Source: Pseudoalteromonas espejiana DSM 9414 (lineage in GTDB: Bacteria > Pseudomonadota > Gammaproteobacteria > Enterobacterales > Alteromonadaceae). Taken from it: 64,000 nucleotides of DNA. The notes under the pieces were generated by a model. The model saw nothing but the letters and a program-made list of their open reading frames with translations, made no database searches and was not told the origin of the DNA. The stretch covers positions 68,501 to 132,500 of the forward strand of contig NZ_CP011028.1 in assembly GCF_002221525.1 (NCBI RefSeq). The letters are read 5' to 3'. Below are positions 54,837 through 63,755 of the stretch, in pieces. Every line of letters starts with the position of its first letter. Within the stretch, counting starts at the first letter, position 1. Made by a program: the position numbers and the translations under genes.

Positions 54837-55401
54837 CATCTTCATTTTGAGCAGCTAGCTTTAGCTGCTCATATTCCTCTTTTATTTGCTTAAATTTACA
54901 AGCGTTTCCAGATTGTTTATCTGGGTGGTGCTGCAATGCTAGTTGCCGCCAGCGTTTTTGTAACACACCAACTCTAAAGTTAGCGGGTAATTGCCAGGCT
55001 ATACGTATTGGTTCAATATTTACTGTTGGCGTTTTAACTATTGGTTTAAATTGTTGCCAAAAACTATCTAAAAGCGCGGTTATTTCAGCTGGGCTGGTAT
55101 TGTAGTTTTTCCAGTCTAAATAAAAATGCTGTAAAGCTGACTGAGTGCTCACATTATTACTCGGCTCTACCAATTCAATGTGCAGTGTTGAAATAACTAA
55201 GTGTTTTGGCAATAGCTGTGTTTGTAACTCAAATAGTGCATTCATTATTAAAAAGTTTTTTTTAAATAAGTCTTGCTCAATATTAGGGTCTAGGGTGTTT
55301 AAAACCCCTTGCTGAGTAAGTGCTGATGCTAAAGTGTGAATTTTCCAAACTCGCTTTGTTAAAAGTAGCTCAAAAATCTCATCAATCAGTGGGTTAAGCA
55401 T
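54826..55401 (-). CDS. DnaJ-related protein with a C-terminal J domain
   Basis: A 191-residue protein of the DNA-J-related family. Residues ~1-125 form an N-terminal helical domain (MLNPLIDEIFELLLTKR and LFKKNFLIMNALFELQTQLL, as in the DNAJ_related group). Residues ~135-188 are a J domain with the obligatory HPD in LALQHHPDKQ, after VLQKRWRQLA and before FKQIKEEYEQLK. The J domain at the C-terminus is unusual relative to DnaJ. It should stimulate an Hsp70. The start at 55401 (ATG) is used in place of the GTG at 55410. Confidence 0.87.
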   Translation of the reverse strand: MLNPLIDEIFELLLTKRVWKIHTLASALTQQGVLNTLDPNIEQDLFKKNFLIMNALFELQTQLLPKHLVISTLHIELVEPSNNVSTQSALQHFYLDWKNYNTSPAEITALLDSFWQQFKPIVKTPTVNIEPIRIAWQLPANFRVGVLQKRWRQLALQHHPDKQSGNACKFKQIKEEYEQLKLAAQNEDVSE

Positions 55402-55476
55402 TGTTTGCACTCGTTTTGTTGTGTATCTTCAATAAAGATTACACTGATCAAAGCTAAAGTTTGAAGGAATAATATT

Positions 55477-58293
55477 ATGTTAGGCAAATTGAGGTGCCTT
55501 TTATTCGTTTTATGCTGTGCATTCATACTGCCTAGCTTTGCTCAAAGTAGTGTTTCTTTATTCGACGAATTTAAAAAAGAGCAGCAGTGGGATGTAAAGC
55601 TCACTTTAGGTACTGCGCTGTTAGATGCAAAAAATATCACCGATTCTCAAAAAGTAACTGTTTACTCAGAACTTGCCGATTTAGCGTTTTCGTCTGACGA
55701 TTTTGAAAATGCCCTTCATTATTTTAAACAATTAGAGCAACACACCTCTTTAAGCTATTTGCCCGACATGCACTTTAGAGCAATAAAAATGCAAGGCGTT
55801 GTATTTTATTTTCAGGGGTATTTTCAGCAAGCTATTGTTGAATATAGCCGTGCAATGGTAATTGTTGAAAAAAACAATAAGCAAATTGAGCTCGCAAATC
55901 TTTTAAGTAATATTGGCTTAGCGTATTTTGAAATGAATAATATGGAGCTAACCCTTGAGTATTATTTAAAAGCAAAAGACATTTATCAGCAAAAAGGCAG
56001 CGCGCAGGACCAAGCCGATATTTTACTAAATATTGCCGGTGTTTATATTAGGCTTTCGCGCTATGAAAGTGCGATTTCTATTTATCAAGATGTACTTAAA
56101 GTGTATCAAAAAATTGGTGATACAAGCGGTATTACGCAAATAAACAATAACTTAGGTGTTGCTTACTATGAAAGTAGCCAGTTTGATTTAGCACTGCATT
56201 ACTATCAGTTAGCGCTGCGTTATTACATATCTACAAATGACTATAATAAGCTATCTACCCAATACACAAACCTAGCCAACATCAACCTAATCTTAAATAA
56301 CGTAGACGTAGCCTACGAGCAAGCTAAATTAGGTGTACAGCACGCTCTTAAAATAGCAAACCATAGTTTAGAGCTTAATGCATTGCATGCTTTAGCTAAA
56401 ATTCAGTATGTAAAAGGCGATCTTAACGAGGCAGAAAAAAGCCTAAATAGGTCAACAACCTTAGCTAAAAAATATAATAGTGAGCGAATTACACGAGATG
56501 CCTTCGGAACGCGCTCATTGTTAGAGGCGAGTAAAGGTAATTTCGCAGACGCGTTTAATCTTCATGAAAAGTTTATAGCAGAGCAGCGTAACCAGAGTAG
56601 CCAAACCATAGTGAATGCATTGGCCGTACTGCAAAATCAATTTAAAGCCACTCAGCTAAACCAAGAAATTCAACAGCTAAAACAAGAACAAAAAGTGCAA
56701 AAGTTAAAAATGAGTCAGCGCTCTCAGCTAACAGTATTTATTTTTGTTTTACTGTTTTTAGTGATTGTAACAGGCACAGCGCTGTACCGCAGAAGCGCCG
56801 AAAAACGCGCTAAACATTTACTAAAAGAGCAAGTTGCCCAGCGCACTGCAGAGCTACAAGCTACGGCGCAAGAGCTACGCGAAGCCAACGATGTTAAAAG
56901 CCAGTTTTTAGCAAATATTAGTCATGAAATTAGAACCCCGCTAACGGCTATTTTAGGCCAAACAGATGATTTAATTAACGGTTTATATGAGCCCGAAAAC
57001 TTGCACGATGAGCTAAAAATAATTCAGCGCCATAGCGATCACTTAAAAAGCTTAATTAACGATGTGCTTGATTTAAGTAAAATAGAAGCAAATAGGTTAG
57101 AGCTTAATATGTCCTGCTTTGATGTAGTGCAATTAGTAAGTGATGTACATGCAATGTTTATTACACAAGCCAAAGCTAAGGCCTTACAAATACGGTTTGA
57201 TAACCAAGTAGGTAATGAGTTTTATACCAAGCTTGATTTTATGCGTGTAAAACAAATACTCATTAATTTATGTGCAAATGCGGTTAAATTTACTCAGGCA
57301 GGGCAAGTAATTGTCTCCTTAAACAAAACAGATCAAGGCCTTGTTTTTATAATAAAAGACACCGGTATTGGGATGAACTCCTCTCAGTTAAAGCAAATAT
57401 TTGAATGCTTTAGCCAGGCTGATAATAGTATTAGTAGGCGCTTTGGTGGTACTGGATTGGGACTTAGCTTATCGCAACAATTAGCGTCTATGATGGGGGG
57501 GTACATTAGTGTGCAAAGCGAGTTTAAACGCGGAAGCCAATTTTCACTGTTTTTGCCTTGTGTGCAAACCGAAAAACAAGCTGCACACTACGAGCAGCTA
57601 AGTAATCCTCAGCAGCAAAAACAGCTAACTGGGCGTGTGGTACTTGCTGAAGATCACCCCGATAATCGCAGATTGATAAGCCGCTATTTACGCTCTATGG
57701 GGCTTGAAGTTATAGCAGTAGAAAATGGCGAACAAGCTGTGGAGCAATGTCTGCAGGCTTATCCAGATTTGGTATTACTTGATATACAAATGCCCATAAT
57801 GGACGGGCGAGCTGCCTTTAAACTGCTACAAAAGTGTGGCTTTCAAAGCCCTATTTTTGCTTTAACGGCCAACGCGATGAGCCATGAGGTGGATGACTAC
57901 CTTGCATTAGGCTTTACTGGTTACTTAGGTAAACCACTGGATAAAAAAGCATTTTACAGCACACTATCAAAATACTTAGATGAAGCAGACGAGCAAGCGC
58001 AAGAGGGCGCATCAAAAATAGACATGAGCGATTTAGTAACCAGTTTTAAGCAAAGCTTTACGCTTGAAAGCGAAACTATTAGCCAACATCACAATAGTAA
58101 CGATTTAGATGCATTGCAAAAAGACAGCCACCGGATTTTAGGCGCTGCGCAAATGTTTGCTTTAGATGAAATAGCAAAAGCAGCTAAAAACCTTGATATG
58201 GCTTTACTTAATAAGCAAAACCGAAACAAAGAACATATTCAAAAGCTTGTAGATGAACTACAAAATGTACTTAAAAAATATAACGAAAGTTAA
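55477..58293 (+). CDS. TPR-containing hybrid histidine kinase with receiver and Hpt-like domain
   Basis: A 938-residue sensor. A signal peptide precedes periplasmic TPRs (~30-350; at least six, such as NLLSNIGLAYFEMNNMELTL and NNNLGVAYYESSQFDLALHY). A coiled coil (~380-410) and one membrane helix (LTVFIFVLLFLVIVTGTALY) lead to HisKA with His483 in ANISHEIRTPLTAI, HATPase (NLCANAVKFT, DTGIGM, GGTGLGLSLSQQL), a receiver with Asp769 in LLDIQMPIMDG, and an Hpt-like tail with His885 in SHRILGAAQMF. All relay steps can therefore occur in one chain, and an external response regulator would be the output. The TPR sensor could monitor cell-envelope proteins or peptides; the ligand is unknown. Confidence 0.92.
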   Translation: MLGKLRCLLFVLCCAFILPSFAQSSVSLFDEFKKEQQWDVKLTLGTALLDAKNITDSQKVTVYSELADLAFSSDDFENALHYFKQLEQHTSLSYLPDMHFRAIKMQGVVFYFQGYFQQAIVEYSRAMVIVEKNNKQIELANLLSNIGLAYFEMNNMELTLEYYLKAKDIYQQKGSAQDQADILLNIAGVYIRLSRYESAISIYQDVLKVYQKIGDTSGITQINNNLGVAYYESSQFDLALHYYQLALRYYISTNDYNKLSTQYTNLANINLILNNVDVAYEQAKLGVQHALKIANHSLELNALHALAKIQYVKGDLNEAEKSLNRSTTLAKKYNSERITRDAFGTRSLLEASKGNFADAFNLHEKFIAEQRNQSSQTIVNALAVLQNQFKATQLNQEIQQLKQEQKVQKLKMSQRSQLTVFIFVLLFLVIVTGTALYRRSAEKRAKHLLKEQVAQRTAELQATAQELREANDVKSQFLANISHEIRTPLTAILGQTDDLINGLYEPENLHDELKIIQRHSDHLKSLINDVLDLSKIEANRLELNMSCFDVVQLVSDVHAMFITQAKAKALQIRFDNQVGNEFYTKLDFMRVKQILINLCANAVKFTQAGQVIVSLNKTDQGLVFIIKDTGIGMNSSQLKQIFECFSQADNSISRRFGGTGLGLSLSQQLASMMGGYISVQSEFKRGSQFSLFLPCVQTEKQAAHYEQLSNPQQQKQLTGRVVLAEDHPDNRRLISRYLRSMGLEVIAVENGEQAVEQCLQAYPDLVLLDIQMPIMDGRAAFKLLQKCGFQSPIFALTANAMSHEVDDYLALGFTGYLGKPLDKKAFYSTLSKYLDEADEQAQEGASKIDMSDLVTSFKQSFTLESETISQHHNSNDLDALQKDSHRILGAAQMFALDEIAKAAKNLDMALLNKQNRNKEHIQKLVDELQNVLKKYNES

Positions 58294-58307
58294 GCATAAA
58301 ATAGATG

Positions 58308-58469
58308 ATACCAATCCGCATAATTAAGTGATCTATTTTGAGGATGGATAAACGTGTTGATAGCAAGGCAAAAAATTCACTATTTAGTTGTTCTAAATGA
58401 GAATTTTTTAACGCAGATAGCGACACGTTTAGCCCCTGAAAATGATTAAGTATTATTGCGGATTGGTAT
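58308..58469. repeat. 162-bp MITE-like imperfect palindrome
   Basis: The ends are 13-bp perfect inverted repeats, ATACCAATCCGCA (58308-58320) and its complement (58457-58469). The arms remain complementary almost to the centre, so the whole element can fold into one hairpin (for example AAACGTG/CACGTTT, and an inner AAAAAATTC...CTATTTAG matched by CTAAAT...AATTTTTT). It has no coding capacity. Size, terminal inverted repeats and intergenic position fit a non-autonomous element. I believe similar ends occur in many marine gammaproteobacteria, but this was not searched. It lies between the TPR kinase and the rho terminator. Confidence 0.75.
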
Positions 58470-58503
58470 TACAGGTCAGTAAGAACAAATATAATTTAGA
58501 CAT

Positions 58504-58530
58504 AAAAAAAGCGCCTTAGGCGCTTTTTTT
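58504..58530. terminator. Bidirectional terminator after rho
   Basis: A 12-bp perfect stem (58504-58515 with 58519-58530) with a TTA loop, bounded by seven A and seven T residues. It serves rho on the minus strand and can also stop rightward transcription through the palindromic element. Confidence 0.92.
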
Positions 58531-58548
58531 CATTCAATTAAAAGGCGC

Positions 58549-59808
58549 CTATTGGCGTCTCATTGAATCAAAGAATTCATCGTTAGTTTTGCTCATCGAT
58601 AACTTATCGATTAAAAATTCCATCGCGTCAATTTCTGACATCTCATGAACAATCTTACGTAAAATCCACAGTTTTTGTAGCTCATCAGGCTTAGTAAGAA
58701 GCTCTTCACGACGAGTACCTGAGCGGTTAAAGTCGATAGCAGGGAATACACGCTTTTCAGCAATCTTACGATTTAAGTGTAATTCCATATTACCTGTACC
58801 TTTAAACTCTTCGTAGATAACTTCATCCATTTTAGAGCCAGTATCGATAAGCGCTGTAGCAATAATAGTTAAGCTACCGCCTTCCTCAACGTTACGTGCA
58901 GCACCAAAGAAGCGCTTAGGTTTGTGAAGTGCATTAGCATCAACACCACCGGTAAGTACTTTACCCGATGAAGGAATAACCGTGTTATAAGCACGTGCTA
59001 AACGAGTGATTGAATCTAATAAGATAACCACATCTTTTTTGTGCTCAACTAAGCGTTTTGCTTTTTCGATAACCATCTCGGCAACTTGTACGTGGCGCGA
59101 AGCTGGTTCATCAAACGTTGATGCAATTACTTCACCTTTAACTAGGCGTTGCATCTCAGTTACTTCTTCCGGACGCTCATCAATAAGTAAAACCATTAAT
59201 GTAACATCAGGGTGATTATGCGTGATTGATTGCGCAATGTTTTGCAGTAGCATTGTTTTACCCGCTTTAGGCGGTGCTACTAACAAACCACGTTGGCCGC
59301 GGCCAATTGGAGATGCTAAATCAAGTACACGGGCGGTAATATCTTCTTTACTGCCATTACCACGTTCCATACGAAAACGTTCGTTTGCGTGAAGTGGGGT
59401 AAGGTTTTCAAAGAGGATTTTAGTGCGAGAGTTTTCAGGTTTGTCGAAGTTAACTTCATTTACTTTTAATAAAGCAAAGTATCGTTCACCGTCTTTAGGT
59501 GGGCGAATCAGGCCTGAAATAGAATCGCCAGTACGCATGCTAAAACGGCGAATTTGGCTCGGAGATACATAAATATCATCTGGGCCAGCTAAGTAAGATG
59601 CTTCTGATGATCTTAAAAAACCAAAACCATCTTGTAAAATCTCTAATACACCGCCACCGAAGATATTCTCTCCGCCTTTGGCGTGTGCTTTAAGAATAGC
59701 AAAAATGATATCTTGCTTTCTTAAGCGGGCTACGTTTTCGAGCCCCATGGACTCAGCTAAGTTTACAAGTTCTTTTATAGACTTGTCTTTTAATTCGCGT
59801 AAATGCAT
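58549..59808 (-). CDS. rho: Transcription termination factor Rho
   Basis: Hexameric RNA-dependent ATPase that ends transcription at Rho-dependent sites. Length of 419 equals that of E. coli Rho. The N-terminal helical bundle ([20 protein letters not shown]) precedes the RNA-binding OSB domain ([21 protein letters not shown]). The ATPase core has the P-loop [21 protein letters not shown], and the Q- and R-loop region with [20 protein letters not shown]. It follows trxA on the same strand but has its own upstream region behind the trxA terminator. The 182-base leader contains a partly complementary ACTCAA/TTGAGT pair that might fold, though nothing clear. Confidence 0.98.
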   Translation of the reverse strand: MHLRELKDKSIKELVNLAESMGLENVARLRKQDIIFAILKAHAKGGENIFGGGVLEILQDGFGFLRSSEASYLAGPDDIYVSPSQIRRFSMRTGDSISGLIRPPKDGERYFALLKVNEVNFDKPENSRTKILFENLTPLHANERFRMERGNGSKEDITARVLDLASPIGRGQRGLLVAPPKAGKTMLLQNIAQSITHNHPDVTLMVLLIDERPEEVTEMQRLVKGEVIASTFDEPASRHVQVAEMVIEKAKRLVEHKKDVVILLDSITRLARAYNTVIPSSGKVLTGGVDANALHKPKRFFGAARNVEEGGSLTIIATALIDTGSKMDEVIYEEFKGTGNMELHLNRKIAEKRVFPAIDFNRSGTRREELLTKPDELQKLWILRKIVHEMSEIDAMEFLIDKLSMSKTNDEFFDSMRRQ

Positions 59809-59952
59809 ATTGGTGGGTTCTTTATTACAATTGTCATACTCAAAATCGCTTTGATAGTTGAGTGAGGTTTGTTGAATATAACTAAGGATTAGTTGGCTTT
59901 ATAAACTAGCAGTTCACTGGCATAGCGTCCAGTCTTTATACAAAATAAACAC

Positions 59953-59979
59953 AAAAAAAGGGCAAAAAAGCCCTTTTTT
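59953..59979 (-). terminator. Terminator after trxA
   Basis: A 10-bp stem (59954-59963 with 59970-59979) between trxA and rho, with a T-rich tail on the minus strand. It separates the two genes transcriptionally. Confidence 0.88.
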
Positions 59980-59990
59980 AGGAATATAAC

Positions 59991-60317
59991 TTAGATATTG
60001 TTTTCTAAAAACTCAATTAGTTGAGTTTTAGAAAGCGCACCAACTTTCGTTGCTGCTACTTGGCCATCTTTAAAAAGAAGCAATGTAGGAATACCACGAA
60101 TACCAAATTTAGGTGGTGTACCTGCGTTTTGGTCAATGTTTAGTTTAGCTACTGTTACGCGGCTATCGTATTCATCAGCTACTTCATGAAGGATAGGGGC
60201 GATCATTTTACAAGGTCCGCACCACTCAGCCCAAAAATCTACTAGTACAGGCTTGTCTGATTGTAATACGTCAGCTTCAAAGCTATCGTCAGTAATTTGG
60301 ATTATTTTCTCGCTCAT
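59991..60317 (-). CDS. trxA: Thioredoxin 1 TrxA
   Basis: Cytoplasmic dithiol reductant of 108 residues. The active site is [16 protein letters not shown]. The cis-Pro is in [14 protein letters not shown], and the buried Asp is present in [30 protein letters not shown] matches the E. coli protein closely. It lies between rho and the divergent rhlB, the conserved gammaproteobacterial arrangement. Confidence 0.98.
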   Translation of the reverse strand: MSEKIIQITDDSFEADVLQSDKPVLVDFWAEWCGPCKMIAPILHEVADEYDSRVTVAKLNIDQNAGTPPKFGIRGIPTLLLFKDGQVAATKVGALSKTQLIEFLENNI

Positions 60318-60408
60318 TGCGCTCTCCGATTTAGTTAGGCGAAATATTTAGTGCGTATTTAAACACTCTTGTTTCTTATTGCAAGTTTAAACGTTATGCT
60401 TAAACGCT

Positions 60409-61686
60409 ATGACTAAGACACATTTGACCGATAAAAAGTTTTCAGACTTTGCTATCGCACCGGAAGTGGTTGCCGGTTTAACCGAAAGTGGGTTTGAATA
60501 TTGCACACCCATTCAAGCAAAATGCCTACCTTTTATTTGTGACGGACGCGATATCGCGGGCCAAGCACAAACGGGTACAGGCAAAACGTTAGCTTTTTTA
60601 ACAGCTACGTGCCATCGGTTATTACAATCTAGCAAAGCACCTAGTAAACATCCAAGAGCCCTGATCATGGCCCCAACTCGGGAGCTTGCGATTCAGATAC
60701 ACAAAGATGCAAAAATTTTAGCGCCGCACTGTAATCTTAACTTAGGTTTAGTATATGGTGGCGAAGATTACGAAAAACAACGTGCACAATTAGAAAAAGG
60801 CGTTGATATTTTAATTGGCACCACTGGTCGACTTATCGATTTGTATAAGCAAGGTTGCTACACCCTCAATGAAATAGAGGTTGTAGTGCTTGATGAAGCC
60901 GATCGAATGTTTGATTTAGGCTTCATAAAAGATATTCGTTATATGTTCCGCCGCATGCCAGATACAGCAGACAGATTAAACTTATTGTTTTCTGCTACGC
61001 TATCGTATCGCGTGCAAGAACTTGCATTTGAGCACATGACCAACCCTGAACATGTGCAAATAGAACCAGATGTAAAAACAGGCAAACGTATACAAGAAGA
61101 GCTATTTCATCCTTCGCAAGAGGATAAAATTAAGCTGTTATTAACCTTAATTGAGGAAGAATGGCCAGATAAAGCCATTGTGTTTGCAAATACAAAGCAC
61201 AGCTGTGAAACAGTTTATGCATGGTTAAAAGCAGACGGTCACCGTGTTGGGTTACTAACGGGTGATGTAAACCAGAAAAAACGTCAATCAATATTAGCGC
61301 AATTTACCAAAGGTGATTTAGACTTTTTAGTTGCGACGGATGTGGCTGCACGTGGTTTGCATATTCCTGAAGTAAGCCATGTATTTAACTTTGACCTACC
61401 TGATGATTGTGAAGATTACGTTCATCGAATTGGTCGTACAGGTCGTGCTGGTGCGTCAGGTCATGCAATTAGTTTTGCGTGTGAGCAATACGCTTATAAC
61501 CTGCATGAAATTGAAGAATATATAGAGCACAGCATTCCTTTATCACATTATGATAAAACCGCATTGCTAGATGATTTAACAAAGCCTACTATTCAAAGAA
61601 AGCGCAACTATTCTACAGGCCCACGTAATCGTAGTAATAATAACGGACGTCGCCCAAATAATAGTTACCAAAAAGGACGGTCGTAA
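60409..61686 (+). CDS. rhlB: ATP-dependent RNA helicase RhlB
   Basis: DEAD-box helicase of the RNA degradosome, where it unwinds structured RNA for RNase E and PNPase. Motifs are the Q motif [90 protein letters not shown] and [10 protein letters not shown]. The C-terminal tail is basic and Asn/Arg-rich ([14 protein letters not shown]), suited to RNA binding. Identity is supported by the trxA-rhlB-gppA neighbourhood. Confidence 0.96.
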   Translation: MTKTHLTDKKFSDFAIAPEVVAGLTESGFEYCTPIQAKCLPFICDGRDIAGQAQTGTGKTLAFLTATCHRLLQSSKAPSKHPRALIMAPTRELAIQIHKDAKILAPHCNLNLGLVYGGEDYEKQRAQLEKGVDILIGTTGRLIDLYKQGCYTLNEIEVVVLDEADRMFDLGFIKDIRYMFRRMPDTADRLNLLFSATLSYRVQELAFEHMTNPEHVQIEPDVKTGKRIQEELFHPSQEDKIKLLLTLIEEEWPDKAIVFANTKHSCETVYAWLKADGHRVGLLTGDVNQKKRQSILAQFTKGDLDFLVATDVAARGLHIPEVSHVFNFDLPDDCEDYVHRIGRTGRAGASGHAISFACEQYAYNLHEIEEYIEHSIPLSHYDKTALLDDLTKPTIQRKRNYSTGPRNRSNNNGRRPNNSYQKGRS

Positions 61687-61730
61687 TTCGACCGTTACTA
61701 TAAGTAGTAGTAACTAGAGGTTTTTGAACG

Positions 61731-63224
61731 GTGGGGCAATTTAAACCGCAAAAAAATGTGTATGCAGTCATTGATTTAGGCTCAAATAGCTTTCATATGC
61801 TTATTGCTAAATCAATTGCTGGCGGCCTACAAACAATAGGCCGCGTCAAACGTAAAGTAAGATTAGCAGCAGGGCTTGATAACGAAAATGTATTAAGCAC
61901 TGAGGCAATGCAGCGAGGCTGGGAGTGCCTTGCACTTTTTGCTGAGCGACTACAAGACATTCCAAAACAAAATATCACAATAGTAGCAACAGCCACATTA
62001 CGCCTTGCGACTAATGCCGATGTTTTTAAAACTCAAGCCGAAAAAATCTTAGGACACACCATTAATGTAATTAGTGGTGAGCTCGAAGCGCGTACTATTT
62101 ATAAAGGTGTTGCGCACACATCATCGTGTACTGGCAAACAGCTGGTTATTGATATTGGTGGTGCAAGTACTGAGGTCGTAATAGGTAAAGGCTTTGAAGC
62201 ACTGCACTATAAAAGTTTAAATATGGGTTGTGTTACTTATTTAGAGCGCTACTTTAAAGATTGCCAATTAAGTGAAGCAAACTTTAATGCAGCTATAAAA
62301 GCGGCCCATGTAGTCATTGATGAAATTGCACCTGAATATAAAGCAGCTGGTTGGCAAATTGCCTCAGGTGCGTCAGGTACAGTACAAGCAATTCAAGAGA
62401 TCATGGTGGCGCAAAATTTAGATGATCTACTGACCTTAGAAAAGCTTAATAAAATAAAAGACCAATCGATAGCTTACAGCACAATTGCTGCGCTTGACCT
62501 ACCTGGGTTAAGTGAAGAGCGACGTTTAGTGTTTGTTTCAGGTCTTGCCATTTTAATTGCGCTATTTGAATCACTCAATATTGAAAAAATGGGATTAGCT
62601 GGCGGCGCACTGCGCGAAGGTGTGCTTTATAGTATGGTTCCTGAGTTTCATAACAGCGATATTCGTAAGCGCACAGTAGATGGTTTCATGGACCGTTATC
62701 ATGTTGACCAAAAACAAGCGAGCCGTGTATCAAGTTTAGTTATGCAGCTTGCCGCACAAGTCGGTGACAGTTGGCCGCTAGAAAGTGCACACGCTTTACC
62801 GCTATTAAATGCGGCAGCGCAGTTACATGAGATAGGTTTATTAATAGAATATAAGCAGTACCACAAACACACAGCTTATATTTTAGAAAACACCGACATG
62901 CCAGGTTTCTCGCAATCAGAGCACAAAGTAATTGCTGCCATAGCAAATGCACACCGCTCAGATATACAAAAAGGCAGTTTCGATACATTAGGTGCAAATA
63001 GCAAATTAGCTCAGTACTTAGTAAGGCTATTAAGAATTGCCGTAATCTTATCGATGCGTCGACAAGACGACGTTTTACCTAAAATAGAGTTATCTGTTGA
63101 AAACGACACCTTAGACCTAAAGTTTGCTAATAACTGGCTAAAAGAGCATCCACTTATGGCTAGTGAGCTACAACAAGAGTCTAAACTGCAAAGTAAACTC
63201 GGTTGGAAGCTCATCGTAAACTAG
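61731..63224 (+). CDS. gppA: Guanosine pentaphosphate/exopolyphosphatase GppA
   Basis: Hydrolyses pppGpp to ppGpp, or polyphosphate. An ASKHA fold: the first phosphate-binding motif is VIDLGSNSFHMLIA, the second LVIDIGGASTEVVIG. SGELEARTIYKGVAH contains the catalytic Glu region, and GLAGGALREGVLYSM closes the domain. The C-terminal HD-like helical domain (~310-490) holds LHEIGLLIEYKQYHKHTAYI and FSQSEHKVIAAIANAHR. The start is GTG, with AGAGG about 10 bases upstream. The E. coli order rhlB-gppA favours GppA over Ppx. The gene ends at a terminator 500 bases ahead of a ribosomal RNA operon. Confidence 0.92.
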   Translation: MGQFKPQKNVYAVIDLGSNSFHMLIAKSIAGGLQTIGRVKRKVRLAAGLDNENVLSTEAMQRGWECLALFAERLQDIPKQNITIVATATLRLATNADVFKTQAEKILGHTINVISGELEARTIYKGVAHTSSCTGKQLVIDIGGASTEVVIGKGFEALHYKSLNMGCVTYLERYFKDCQLSEANFNAAIKAAHVVIDEIAPEYKAAGWQIASGASGTVQAIQEIMVAQNLDDLLTLEKLNKIKDQSIAYSTIAALDLPGLSEERRLVFVSGLAILIALFESLNIEKMGLAGGALREGVLYSMVPEFHNSDIRKRTVDGFMDRYHVDQKQASRVSSLVMQLAAQVGDSWPLESAHALPLLNAAAQLHEIGLLIEYKQYHKHTAYILENTDMPGFSQSEHKVIAAIANAHRSDIQKGSFDTLGANSKLAQYLVRLLRIAVILSMRRQDDVLPKIELSVENDTLDLKFANNWLKEHPLMASELQQESKLQSKLGWKLIVN

Positions 63225-63227
63225 TAT

Positions 63228-63250
63228 AAAGGGCCCGAAAGGGCCTTTTT
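63228..63250 (+). terminator. Terminator after gppA
   Basis: A 9-bp stem with one G-U pair (63228-63236 with 63241-63249) and a GAAA loop, then T residues. It starts 3 bases after the stop codon and insulates gppA from the ribosomal RNA promoters. Confidence 0.85.
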
Positions 63251-63323
63251 AGTGTTTAAAGTGACCATTTTGCTTTAATTTCACTCGAACAGTCATTTAT
63301 TTCAAGTTTTCTTCAAAAAAGGG

Positions 63324-63351
63324 TTGATCTGTTTTTGGATCTCCCTATAAT
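63324..63351 (+). promoter_or_regulatory. rrn promoter P1
   Basis: TTGATC (63324-63329), a 16-base spacer and TATAAT (63346-63351), followed by the GC-rich discriminator GCGACCCC. The region just upstream (63280-63320) is A/T-rich like an UP element. The short spacer and GC discriminator are hallmarks of stringently controlled rRNA promoters. Confidence 0.85.
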
Positions 63352-63458
63352 GCGACCCCACTGAGACGGCAGACAGCAACGCTTAGCGAGGCAAGAGTCA
63401 ATCAGTGAGTCGAGTAAAACTTAGTTCTGAAAACTTTCAAGTTTAACAAAATTAAGTG

Positions 63459-63486
63459 TTGACAAAAAAATAGGAAAGCGTAATAT
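63459..63486 (+). promoter_or_regulatory. rrn promoter P2
   Basis: A consensus TTGACA (63459-63464), a 16-base spacer and TAATAT (63481-63486), then GCGCAGCC. It lies about 130 bases downstream of P1, a spacing similar to the tandem promoters of E. coli rrn operons. Confidence 0.85.
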
Positions 63487-63528
63487 GCGCAGCCCTAGCG
63501 AGATAAAGTTTAACGCTTTAATCGCAAC

Positions 63529-63539
63529 GTTCTTTAACA
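63529..63539 (+). promoter_or_regulatory. rrn boxA antitermination site
   Basis: GTTCTTTAACA closely matches the boxA consensus TGCTCTTTAACA. It sits in the transcribed leader between P2 and 16S rRNA. The leader from 63540 to 63755 holds no gene; it should contain the 5' strand of the 16S processing stem. Confidence 0.8.
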
Positions 63540-63755
63540 ATATAAAGCAATCATCTGTGTGGGCACTCGTACAGATTGAGTTCTAACAGCCAAGCTACTT
63601 CGGTAGTGAGGCAAACAAATTTAGAGTCTCAATTGAAACTGAGTGACCAACAGAATAATTACTTAGGTAGTTATTCAGCACAGTCAATTCAATATCGAAA
63701 GATATTAAATAAATTCAGAATTCATTGAGCTGTTCTTCGGAACATAAACACTTTT

